Assembly (NCBI RefSeq): GCF_003144115.1
Contig: NW_020312013.1
Location: forward strand, 347,839-411,838
Direction: 5' to 3'
Length of the DNA stretch: 64,000 nt
Origin: Tilletiopsis washingtonensis
Taxonomy: Eukaryota; Basidiomycota; Exobasidiomycetes; Entylomatales
In this document: positions 22,501 to 32,722 of the stretch, in pieces
Layout: the number at the start of each line of letters is the position of its first letter
Numbering within the stretch: the stretch's first letter is position 1
Position numbers and translations under genes: made by a program
The notes under the pieces: model-generated
Told to the model about the DNA's origin: nothing
What the model saw: the letters and a program-made list of their open reading frames with translations, nothing else
Database searches by the model: none

Positions 22501-24139
22501 GTGAGACTGCGCCGCCTCCCGCCCCCGTTCGCATCGAGCATGAGCACGTCGTGGCTGGAGAGAGCTCGGCCATCTCGAGACCCCCGCCAGGTCGCTGCTC
22601 CACGTGAAGCAGACCCGGCGTGCCCAAGTCTGAGAGCAGCCACGCCAGCCGTGGCTGGCTCCGGCGCGGGCAGGTGAAGGCGAGCGCGATGCGGGAGCAG
22701 CAGCGGCCGCGCAGCAGCTGCACCTGCTGGGTGCTGCTGCTGCGAGAGCCCTGAGCCCTGCAGCACGCTCGCTGGGCGGCGCCGACGTGCATGTGCATGA
22801 ATTCGACCGTCCGCACGCTGGCACGCAGCGCATGAGAGCAGCCTCGCAGTGGCCGCAGTAGCGCGCCGTGCCTGCGTGGGCCCAGTGCTGCGGCATGCAT
22901 GCCTGTCGCCCCGAAAGACGCAGCGGCCGGCGGCAGAGCGCAGGGGCAGCAGGCAGCAGCAAGCCCAGGCAGCAGGGCAGCGCGCGTTGATGCACGCTGC
23001 GTGTCGAACGCCGGGACCGGCCTTATTTTGCGCAAGACGCGGCAGCAAGAGCAAGATGCAGAGGCAAGAGGAGGTGCAGCACAGAAACGCCATCGCACAT
23101 GCCGACGGCGCACGCCTTCCCGCGGCTCGCGGTGTGGCAGACCAGAGAGATGCCCGCGCCGCAGGGGGGCTGACTGCACGGGCGAGGGCCACGCTGTTGC
23201 GCGCTGCGCCGCACGCGCCCGCGTACGCGCGCGCGCCACCCTCACCCACGCGCAGGCGCGGACTGTCGCACCACCGCCTCGGGCCGCAAGAGCCAGAGGC
23301 CTCCCTCTCGTGTCGCCACGTCCAGCACGGATAAAGGAAGCGTCATCTGATGCCGCAGGAGAGTAAGATTAGCTCCGATGCCACAGCGCTTCGCTAGCGC
23401 AGACGATGCACGGGCGCAGAAGGCGCGCGACGCGCGGGATGCGCGGGTGCGGCGGCGCCCGTGCAGCGCGCAGCGGCTCGGAGGCGGCGGCGCTGACGAG
23501 GACGCTGCTGCTGCTCTCTGGCGGCTGGTCACCGCACCGCACCGCCTCGCGCTGCTGGTGCTGGCTTGGCGGTGTCGCGACGCTGCCCGCTGCACTGCAC
23601 CCTCCTGTGCCCACGCTAGCGACGCTTTAGGCTGTGAGGCCTCGACGCAACTTGCCGGAACACATGCAGCCTGGCTTGTCCCTGCACAACGCCAGGCACA
23701 GCATGCCGATCGACAGAAGCGGTCCGAAGGGTCAGGTCATGCTGTCTGCCAGGGACTGGCGTGCACAAGCGCGAGTCTGAGCCAGCCGCAGGCCGCAGTC
23801 GCGCGCGAGGAGATCTCCTACCCGCGGGGACCAGTCGCTCGGGCCGGCACTCTGTCACTTGCCACCGACTGCGGAAGCGCCGCAGACGTGGGAATGAGGG
23901 AGGCGAGACAAGCTCGGGACGCCTTGCCCAAGGCAGGCAGACTGGCGTCGGGGCTGCGAGACCGTGCTTCCTCGAGTCAGGCTAGGCTAGGCTGCTGCGC
24001 TTAGCACGCCCGTTGCGGATAGCAAGCGTCTTCCGAGCAAGGACTGGAACGTGACAAAGCATTCTGATTCTATCTCCCTCCACCTCACAAGCGCGTTGCC
24101 GCGCCTCTCTCTCTCCTCTATATCCGGTCGCACGGGCAC
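19515..24139. other. 4.6-kb gene-free block upstream of the Gln-rich protein
   Basis: No ORF here has a recognisable domain, natural amino-acid composition or a consistent intron structure; the long ORFs on both strands are Ala/Arg/Cys/His-rich artefacts. The sequence is GC-rich yet full of TGCA, GCATGC and CTGCAG words. It lies upstream of the Gln-rich gene (minus strand) and downstream of ARG1, so it is most simply a very long promoter/5' UTR or a non-coding transcript. Confidence 0.5.
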
Positions 24140-26378
24140 TCATGCCTTGCCACCAGAGTGAGCGCTCTGGCGGTCGACGCCACCAAGGCCCTTGCGCGTC
24201 TGGTTGACGCCGTGCGCCTTGAGGCGGATCGAGCTCGTGGCGATGAAGCCGCCGGCAGCCTCGACGTCGAAGCCCTCCACCACGTCCATGGACGCAGCGT
24301 CGGCGCTGTACAGCGTCTCGGACGACGAACGGCCCTCGACGATCGTGTTGCCCTTGTACAGCTGCAGAAGGCGCGAGGTCAGTTCTCTGCAGCGCCGCCA
24401 GGCTGCTCAGGCACGCTCACCTTCAGGCGCACGTCGCCGTTGACGTTCTTCTGGCTGGCCGGAATGCACGAGCGCACAAACTCGCACTCAGCCGAGTAGT
24501 ACAGGCTGCGGGGACCCATGTGAGCCCGACTGCATGCGTTGCACGAGGTGCAGTGCACTCACCCGTCGTAGAGCTGCTGCGAGAAGCTCTTGGAGAGCAT
24601 GGCGTCGCGCAGCTTGCGCAGCTCCTTGTCCATGACGAGGCCCTCGAGGGCAATGTGCGCCGTGCGCAGAATCGTGCCGGCCGGCGTCTCGTAGCAGCCG
24701 CGCGACTTGAGGCCGAGCAGGCGGTTCTGTGGCAGGTGTGAGCACGAAGCACGACGTGGCCCTGGGCGCGCGCGCGCAACACGCACCTCGACAATGTCAA
24801 TGCGGCCAATGCCGTGCTCGCGCGCGAGCAGGTTCAGCGTGTCGAAGATCTCGACGGCGTCCGTGACCTCCTTGCCGTTGCTGCCAATCTTGACCTTGGT
24901 CGGGATGCCCGTCGTGAAGGTGATGACGATCTTCTCGGGCGTGTCGGGCGCAGCCTCGGGCGACTTGATCAGGCCCCACATGTCCTCCGGCGGCGTGTGG
25001 TCCGGGTCCTCGAGGATGCCGGCCTCGTACGAGCAGTGCATGGCGTTCTCGTCTGCGGCAGTCACGCTCAGCGTGCTGTGAGGCACAGCACATGCCAGAG
25101 AGCACTCACCAGTGGACCACGGCTTGGCCTTGCTCTGCGTGACCGGGATGCCCTTGGACGCGGCGTAGTCGAGCAGCGCAGTGCGGCCAGCGAAGCGGTT
25201 GTAGAACTCTGTGCGATCGCAGCGAGCGTGAGCGGCGGTCTCTCAGCGGAACCTGGCGCACTCGGCGACGGAGGAACTGCCGAGCACTGCCCGCCTCCGT
25301 CTCTGTACCACACCGCTGCCGCTCAGAATCACTCGCAGGTCAAGCGAACCTGCCGGCTCTCCTAGCGGAGGATCGCGGCACTGCGGCGCCAGCAGGGCAG
25401 TCATTGCTGAGCTGCACCGCATCGCCGCGGCAGTCTGAGCGCCTCAGGCGCCCCGGCGGCAGAGCCTGCGAGTGCTAGTACCTCGCGCGTCCGCTGGCTC
25501 TCCTGGGTGCGCGGGCAGACCCCTCTCCCTTGACCCCTGCCTTTGCCGTGTTCGCTCAGCTCCGTCTCTTCCTCCCTTGCAACTCACCAGCCATACGCCA
25601 AGGCGCGATCACCTTGATGTCAGGCTTGAGGCCGTAGAATGCCAGCTCAAAGCGAACCTGGTCATTGCCCTTGCCCGTGCAGCCGTGCGCCACGTACTCG
25701 CATCCCGTGCGCGCGGCCGCCTCGATCATGCCGCGCGCAATGACGGGGCGCGCGAGCGAGGTGCCGAGCAGGTACGTGTCCTCGTAGATGGCGTTCACTT
25801 GCACGGCGGGGTAGATGAGCTCCTCGATGAACTCGCGACGCATGTCCTGTGAGAGCAGTCAGGCACTGCGCATGTGCGATGTGAAAGCAGCAGGCTCACC
25901 TCGAGGATGAACTCCTTGGCGCCGCACTTGAGCGCCTTGTTGCGCGCGACCTCGAAGTCCTGGGCGAGAGGAGGGCGTGAGTTCTGGCGCCAAGGCGAGG
26001 CTCTGTCTTTGCGCCAGGTGCAGTGAGCGAGAGCGCGCGCCTCGCAGGCTCTCAGCCTGCGCTCGCCCCCGAGGCACGGGCAGCCGGCGAGGCACTCGGC
26101 TCTGCCCGCCAGGCGGCGCCCCTCTGCAGGCTGTGCGCGCCTCGTGCGCCGCACACTCACCTCGATCTGGCCGACGTTGGCCATGAAGGTGACGACATCG
26201 TAGCCCTCGTCGATGAGCCAGGCGAGGATGGTGGACGTGTCTGCGTGCGTGCGCACTGATCAGCCAACGCTGCGCCGGCCAGGCAACTGATAAGCGCATC
26301 GCGGCGCCAGCTCCACTCACCGAGACCGCCGGAGTAGGCGAGCAGGACCTTGCCCTTGGCAGCAGTGGCGGCAGACAT
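24140..26378 (-). CDS. ARG1: Argininosuccinate synthase
   Basis: Joins citrulline and aspartate with ATP to form argininosuccinate, the penultimate step of arginine synthesis, in the cytosol. Exons: 26321-26378, 26161-26240, 25900-25959, 25588-25846, 25110-25208, 24787-25052, 24563-24726, 24421-24505, 24140-24361; 430 residues, close to the usual 410-420. Seen: the N-type ATP pyrophosphatase P-loop AYSGGLDTS (14-22, split by intron 1), [42 protein letters not shown] with the SYE substrate motif, and [13 protein letters not shown]. It ends in a Ser/Gly/Lys-rich tail. Intron 4 (25209-25587) is unusually long. All catalytic motifs are intact, so the enzyme should be active. Confidence 0.97.
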
Positions 26379-27237
26379 GATACAGTGGCTGCGATGTGTG
26401 TTGAGGGATGCGGTGTGGGTGTGGTAGTGGGAGGGGAGAGGAGATGGGTGCGCCAGAGGCTGGAAGAAGCGCGAACTCGCCGAGCGCCGCGGCGCCGCGG
26501 CGCACGCCAAAAGTTGGCCCGCCGGCCGCCGGCCGCGCTCGGATGCGCCGCGTGCGTGACTCGGCGCCAGCACCACAGATGCAACAGCGCAGGCAGCCCC
26601 GCACGATTCGTTCCGTCGCCAGCACCAGCGAACCCTCAAAGGGCGCTGCAGCCCCTGGTCCGATGTGCTGCTCGAGCGCTCCAAAGGGGCGAGGGAGGCA
26701 GCGCTCAAACTTCGAGAGGCGCGCCAGCTCGGCGCGCGCGCGCGCGCGGCGCTGTCGGCCGGCCGCGCCGCTCGGCCACGTCGGGCACCGCCGGGGCGCG
26801 AAGCACCAGCCTTGCTTTCGTACGAGAGCTCCGCTCGCGCTCCTCCCCCCCCCTTGCCTCCTGCTGCCTCGACCGGCCGCTCAAGCGACAACGACGGGCC
26901 AGAGCAGCACTGTATTGCTCTCAATATCTCCGGGACGGTCCTGGGGGCTGAGTTGCACGGCTCTGTGCCGTGGTCATGTATGCATCAGACCGATGCCATG
27001 AGCCCATCACGGCTGCGTGACGCTCAGACTGCTGGCGCTGCCTCGTCTTCTTGATCAACGCAGCGGGCAGTGAGTGCGACAAGCACAGCTGCTGAGCCTC
27101 GACGCAGAGTCAGCAGATGTCTGTCTCGTCAGAAGTGCCCTGCTGCTGTGTCTTGACTGCGCGGCTCAGACCGATCCGAGCAGAGGGGTAAGCGGGCCGG
27201 CCTCCTCACGCAGAAGCGCGGGGCGCGTCCCCTCCGT

Positions 27238-27291
<54 letters not shown>

Positions 27292-27610
27292 CGACGCGCC
27301 GTGCCCTGTCGTCCGGCCACCACCCACGTCTCACGCTTCACATCCACCACGCAGCTCGCGTCGCCATCGCAGTCACACGGCAGTGAGGTGTGGAGCACAG
27401 CAGACGGGCAGCGACGAGCAGCAAATGCATTGGACGCATGGGCAGCGACAGTGACCGCGTCGAAGCGGGAGGGGAGCAGCAGGGGATGGCTCGTGAGCGA
27501 GACGTGAGCGCGGCGTTGCGGGCCGCTTTTCTCGTGGTCAGCTTGAAGCGACTGCCGAGACTGTCGTGTGGCGTCGAAGAGACAGGGAAGATGTGAGCTG
27601 CCTGCTCCTC
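26379..27610. other. Intergenic region upstream of ARG1, with (CAG)17
   Basis: About 1.2 kb between the ARG1 start and the 3' end of the amino-acid transporter gene, both on the minus strand. It should contain the ARG1 promoter. It includes a (CG)n-like run near 26735-26751 and the trinucleotide repeat at 27239-27289. No supportable gene was found. Confidence 0.5.
27239..27289 (+). repeat. (CAG)17 trinucleotide repeat
   Basis: Seventeen uninterrupted CAG units. The plus-strand ORF through it (27074-27454) would encode poly-Gln, but it has no other coding feature, so the repeat is treated as non-coding. A repeat this long and pure is expected to vary between strains. Confidence 0.9.
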
Positions 27611-29597
27611 TCAGTGGAACGCAGCCTGGTTGGCAGTGCAGCTCCACGGTGCGCCCACGCCCTTGGCAAAGCTGGTGCAGCGGATGAGGCTGTCAGCGAC
27701 GCACATCTAGCTAGCGGCCAGCGGCCGGGGGGGGGGTGGGGGGGGGAGGGAGTCACTCACGTCGCCATGAGGTCCTCGGCGCTTGCATACACGCCGCACA
27801 CGAGCAGGATGGCGCCCAGCACGATGGCGCCGCCGTTGAGGAAGGACCAGAACTGATGGGCGAGAGCGGTCAGGAGCGGCAGAGCGCGCGAAGCAGCGGG
27901 GTCGCGCTCACCAGGTTGGAGCCCTGGTACCAAGGACGCTCGTCCTTGAGCAGCATGAACCACATCAGTCCCGGCGCCCAGATGGAGAAGCAGGAGATGA
28001 ACAGCGCCGAGACTGCACGAGGCGCGAGGTCAGTTCTCTTTCGACGACGTCGCGCAGCCCCCGCGGCCTCTGCTCACTCAGTCCGAGAATGCCGCCGAAG
28101 GAGGGAATGGACTGCGCCACCACCCAAGCGATGAGCTGTGCGAGAATGCATGCGTCAGCGCCGGCCGCTCGTCTCGCGCCGTACAGCTCTGCCGACGCAC
28201 CGTGAGGAAGAGCACGATGAACAGCCACATGGCGTAGCTCTTCTTGGTGCGGCGCGCAGCATCCAGGCGGTGGATGCCCGACGAGTAGATCTTCTCGTGG
28301 ATGTACACTGGCAGAGGGCGTCAGACGAGGCGAAGGAGAGGGGGGGGGGAAAGGGTACGTACGGGCGGCAGTGGTCGTGTTGATGGACCCCGAGATGAAG
28401 ATGACGGGCAGGGCCACACCGAAAGCCACCTCTGCAGAGGCGCAAGAGCAAGGGGAGAGGTCAGCATTGCGACCGGGGAGCACCGCAGCGCGCTGCGGTC
28501 ACGCACTCTGCACCATAGGACTGGCGGACAGGAGCGACGGGCTCTTGACGTCGTTGCCCACGAAGACGTAGATGACGGCGCCGATGGTCGTGTAGAGGAA
28601 GATCTCGGTCTGGCAGCCGAGGGCAGTCAGCAGCGGTCGACACGCGTCTGGAGCGCAGGAGGCACACGCACCAGGCCAAGCGTCCACAGCGCCTTCTTGT
28701 ACTCGGCCGGGTGCTTGAGCTGCGACGACATGCTCGGCAGGCACTGTGCGAAGGCGTACGCGAACGCAATGTTCGTCACCGCCAGGAAGGCCTCGGCAAA
28801 CGTGGGCTGCTCGTCCGCCGGCCGGAAGGCGTGCCACGTGGTCGCGCCCATGCCGCCCGGCTGCTTCGTGGCCTCGATGCCCGTGGCGACCATCGTGATC
28901 AGGATGGCCACCGAAATGCTTAAACAGTCAACATAGCCCAGGATAGACATGTCGTGGAAGTTGGTGGGCAGCGCGAGGATGTAGAGCAGCACGGCACCGA
29001 TCATGGAAAAGACGATGCTGCAGATGGCCTGCAGTGTGCGAGGCATGAGCGAGGAGCAGCAGTGAGAGAGGGTGATGGACTCACGTTGGTGGACAGCACG
29101 TTGAACGCAATCACGCTCGTCAGCACGTGGCTCGCCGTCGTGAGCGTGAGGAGGAGCACAAAGGACACGGCAAAGTAGACGTATCCGGCCTTGCCGAACA
29201 TCAACTTCCCGATGCCGGGGTAGTCCATGACCTCGGGGTAGCGAAACTTGACTTCGCCGACGTTGAGCGAGCAGTACGTCGCCAGGAAGCCCATGAAGAT
29301 CGTCAGGATCACGCCGGGCACGAGACCGAGCGTGGCCATGCTGGCGGGCATGGAGAGGGAGCCGAGCGCGATGGCTTCGACGATGAGGCAGATCGTGAGG
29401 CGAGGCCAGGAGAGCCTGGGCCAGCAGCGTGAGCAGTGCTGAGCGCCGACGAGCAAGACGCGCGCGCGATCTCACGAGTGGAACTTGGCATTCGTCTCCT
29501 CGAGATCCTTGACCGTCACTTCATAGCCGCCCTTGATGGAGCCGGGCGTGGAGTCGGGCACGTACTCGCGCTGGTACTTGTCGCGGTACTCCGTCAT
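27611..29597 (-). CDS. AAAP-family amino-acid transporter
   Basis: Polytopic amino-acid permease (Pfam Aa_trans; fungal neutral/aromatic transporter group such as Neurospora MTR). Exons: 29476-29597, 29085-29415, 28672-29028, 28507-28609, 28363-28431, 28201-28307, 28078-28135, 27912-28012, 27761-27852, 27611-27689; 472 residues. Seen: a soluble N-terminus, TM1 with VEAIALGSLSMPASMATLG, the ATYCSLNVGEVKFRYPEV loop, about eleven hydrophobic helices, and a C-terminal GVYASAEDLMA...KGVGAPWSC resembling the conserved family end. The last exon is inferred: reading straight on gives an immediate TGA, but that TGA lies within a GTGAGT donor, and splicing the intron 27690-27760 recovers the family-like tail. 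Substrate not predictable. Confidence 0.9.
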
Positions 29598-30728
29598 GGT
29601 GGACGAGGCGGTCAAGAGGTGGAGCAAAGAAGAGTGCAGGTGAAGCGCGAGGGCAAAGCCAGTTGCGTCGCGGCGAGGCTGGTGTGGTAGAAGGCGAAGA
29701 AAAGAGCAGAGGACGAGCTCGGCAGAGGAAAGAAAAGATGAGGAGCGAGCCGACCGAGGCCCACCGGGTCGAAGCTCGCTTTATACCCTGCACCCACGTC
29801 ACACGACCGAGCAGAGATGGCTATATTTGGCTGCCTGTGCGTCACTCACCCGCCGCACAGGCCCTGAGCGCGGCTGAAGCTGGGGCCTCGGCGTGAAATA
29901 GACTCGGCGAGAGGCCGGCAAGCTTGCGCCCACCTCCTCACCTCCTCTAGATAAGCTCAGGAGCACGGCTCCGGGCGGCGGGCGGAATCAAATGAAGCGA
30001 GCACTGCCGCGGCGGTGGCTGCTTGCGCCTCAAGGGGCTGCGGCCGCGAGGGCTTCCTCTTCTTCCTGAGCCGCGACAGCGCTGTATTCAGCCAACAGGT
30101 GCGCTGCCGATGATGTGTCATCTCGGCTCCCCGCAGTAGAGTGTATGAGCCTAGATCCGTGTGACGTGCTCAGAGCTCGTAGCGGGAGTGCGGCAGCAGA
30201 TGTAGGGGCGCCCGGCACCCGGGCTGTCGAGGGGGCTCGAGAGGCCGAGAGGCGGGGAGCATCCCATTGCTCTGCAGCCTGCAGGCAGGTCATCAGTGAG
30301 GCTGCAGCTGCATCCCATGTCGCGTGACGAGGCCGAGCTGTGCTCAGCCCCGACCGACTACGCCCACGCGCCGCATGCCGCACTGTGCCGCCCGCCATTC
30401 ACTGGCCGCCAGACAGGGGTGCAAGGCTAAAAGCAGCGGAAGTGCCGCTGCGGCAGAAGAGGAGGCATGGTGTGCTTGCTGTCCATCGGTCGTGCGAGAA
30501 GGAGGGGCAAGAAGAGCGAAAGAGACGAACCTCATCAGCGAGCGAAGGCAGAAGGGAGCAAGCGCCTCGAGCTTGCTCAGGGGCCTTCGTCAGGGGCACG
30601 CGGCTGGGCGCGTCACGTGAACGCCGCGGCGCCGGGTGCCGAGTGCCGAGGCTTCAGTGGGGCGCCGCGCCGCCTCCACATGGCCTGCCTCTCGTCCGCC
30701 TTGGCTGCGCTCCACCATCCCCTCTCTC
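29598..30728. other. Divergent promoter region (transporter / coiled-coil gene)
   Basis: A 1.1-kb head-to-head spacer. A TATAAAG sequence on the minus strand (29779-29785) lies 182-188 bp upstream of the transporter start. A TC-rich stretch near 30700-30728 precedes the plus-strand ATG. No gene seen. Confidence 0.5.
29779..29785 (-). promoter_or_regulatory. Possible TATA box of the amino-acid transporter gene
   Basis: TATAAAG on the minus strand in an otherwise GC-rich spacer, about 185 bp upstream of the start codon at 29597. Inferred from sequence match and position alone. Confidence 0.35.
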
Positions 30729-32204
30729 ATGGCATCTCTGGCCGCTCACGCAGCGCTGCATGCCTCTCTCTCGCCGCTGCAAGATCTGCCGGCGCGTCAG
30801 CAGGCACTGCAGGCGGACGTCATCGATGCAGCAGCAGCGGCGACCACACAGCGTGCGCACGTCGAGCGCGCTCGCAAGGGTGTCGATGCTGCGCGCTTGG
30901 CGCTGAGCGGCGGATGGCTCAAGGGGCTTGGCAAGAGAGGGAGAGAGCGCAAAGAGGCGCTGCGAGCCGTGAGTGGACTCATCAAGGCCGCACATCTCGT
31001 GGCGCTGAGCCGCGGCACAGGCGCAAGAAGCCCACGCAGCGCAGCTCGAGACGCTCGCGAACATCGAGCGCCGGATAGAGAAGCTGCGCGCGTTCGACGA
31101 GGATGTGAAGCTGGGCATGTCGAAGCGAGAGGCGCTGCTTGGAGAGATCGATGCGTGAGTGACGCGCAATGAGGCGCTCGGGCGGTGTCCTGATGCTGCG
31201 ACACAGCATGGACGACGTGCTTTTCGCTCGGTGCTCAGGCGGTACGTCCCGCTCCTGTCCGCCTCCTTTATGCGCCGGCTGATGTCTCGCATCCTCAGCC
31301 TACCCCGACGTCACCTCCGCCGAGGTACGCTTCCTCACGCTGCGCAGCGCAGCGGAGCTTTTGCGCGCCGAGATACCGCGCGAAGCACGCGCTCGCTCCC
31401 ATGTCTCGGGCGCCGAGAAGGCGGCAAAAGAGATGGTGAAGGAGCTCCAAGCTGCTTTGCAGCATGGAATAGATGTCGGAGTCGCTTCAAACACCAAGTA
31501 CACTCGACAAGTACGCGGCCTTTCCCTGCCGCTTTCGAGTCATCGCTGATGTCGGTTTCGAGCAGATCGGACGAGGAGCGACACCCCACGTTACGGCCAA
31601 AGGGATGGAGCCCCGGGTCCGCACCGCCAAGATCCTGTCCGGACGCATGTACGAACGCATGGCTGAAGCACGCGTGATCCAGCCCGAAGTTCGGCCTCTG
31701 CCTACACTCGACATCGTCGAGCTGTACAAGCTGCCCGGCCGACGACGACAAGACTCACTCAGCGAACAGGTGAGCCCGCTCCCCCGCCTCCATGCACAGT
31801 ACTGTGCTCGCATGCTGACACCGCAGCAGGACTTTTGTCGATCCATAGAAGCGAGCTATGCACAGGCAAGACACTGCGCCTCGCATTTGCGTTACGGGCT
31901 GCGAGCGTCAAACGCGCGCGAAACGGCCGCCCGAAGCGCGTTGAGAGCGCTCGAGCTCGAAGTGCTCGCGGCGCGAGAGGCGCTGAGGGAGTGTCGACGC
32001 GCCGTGGTGGCGGAGGCAGTGCGTGTCGGAGAGACGCAGTTGCTGCCGAGAGCGGAGAAGCACGGGGGGAGGGAGGATGAGGTGGAGCAAGGAGCGAGAA
32101 GGAGATTGAGGGAGGTGCTGAAGCAGTGCAACGAGCTGGGACGCGCGGCGGATGTACCGCCTGAGGATGAGGATGGCGCGGGATGGGACTTGCTCATGGC
32201 CTGA
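30729..32204 (+). CDS. Conserved-type fungal coiled-coil protein, unknown function
   Basis: Exons 30729-30968, 31021-31154, 31207-31241, 31299-31510, 31566-31769, 31827-32204; 400 residues, all phases consistent. It is almost entirely alpha-helical by composition: heptad-like Leu/Ala patterns at about 10-125, then AYPDVTSAEVRF (compare a F-P-x-E-D type loop), another helical block, a short hinge around VRPLPTLDIVELYKLP, and a C-terminal coiled coil (ETAARSALRALELEVLAARE). There is no signal peptide or membrane helix. The layout resembles a widespread uncharacterised fungal family, but this is from memory and unverified. The acceptor of exon 6 is a tandem CAGCAG, so one Gln may be optional. 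An in-frame ATG at 30636 is an alternative start. Confidence 0.7.
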
Positions 32205-32720
32205 GGACGCCTCCCCTTCTCTCGCCACGCGTGGATGGTCAATCTATACCCTCACCAGTCCATCAGCACGACGTAAGGGGGATAGCGTGGGTATGATTGC
32301 TATGTACTGCCAGCCCTGGCTGCGAGGGGAAAGACTACAAGACACGATCTAGGGGCACGAACGAGGCCAGCGGGTCCGAGCGAAGGGATCGAGACAAGAG
32401 TCATGGAGCGCAAAGGAGGGCGAAAGGGGCAGACGCTGTGGGATGAGTGTGCTGGCGGGCGGGCGCGAGTGGCTGCGTCCGAGGAGAGAGATGATGCGCA
32501 GGTGAGAGGGCACGGAGAGGGACGGAGCAGCGGGGTTGGCGAGGCCCTGCGCTCTACGTCGGAAGATGCATCGGGCGAGGAGATCGGCTCGAGGCAAGGC
32601 AAGCGGCACGTCGTCAGAGGCGGCGAATCTCTGATTTGTGCGCTTGACTTGTTCTTGGCGATGTCCAAGCTTGCACTTTGTCCATGTTGCCTTGTTCTGT
32701 GCTCTCTCTCTCTCTCTCTC
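32205..32720. other. Convergent 3' spacer with a (CT)n run
   Basis: A 516-bp tail-to-tail spacer holding the two 3' UTRs. A CT microsatellite at about 32702-32722 abuts the stop codon of the minus-strand gene. No gene seen. Confidence 0.5.
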
Positions 32721-32722
32721 TC
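32702..32722 (+). repeat. (CT)n microsatellite at a stop codon
   Basis: About ten CT units running into the TCA that is the TGA stop of the minus-strand gene, so on that strand the 3' UTR begins with (GA)n. Confidence 0.85.

Noticed and set aside
21184-22995. 603-residue minus-strand ORF in the first desert
   Set aside because: Ala/Arg/Cys/His-rich with no domain; equally long ORFs overlap it in other frames, as expected when stop codons are rare in GC-rich DNA.
19515-24139. Candidate centromere
   Set aside because: Known Ustilaginomycotina centromeres are AT-rich or repeat-containing; this block is GC-rich with no repeat array, and two similar blocks lie within 25 kb.
26735-26751. Alternating CG run as a special element
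   Set aside because: Short dinucleotide run expected in such GC-rich DNA; Z-DNA potential is possible but nothing else supports a role.
27074-27454. Plus-strand ORF encoding poly-Gln through the (CAG)17
   Set aside because: No other protein-like content, no supporting neighbouring exons; treated as a non-coding microsatellite.
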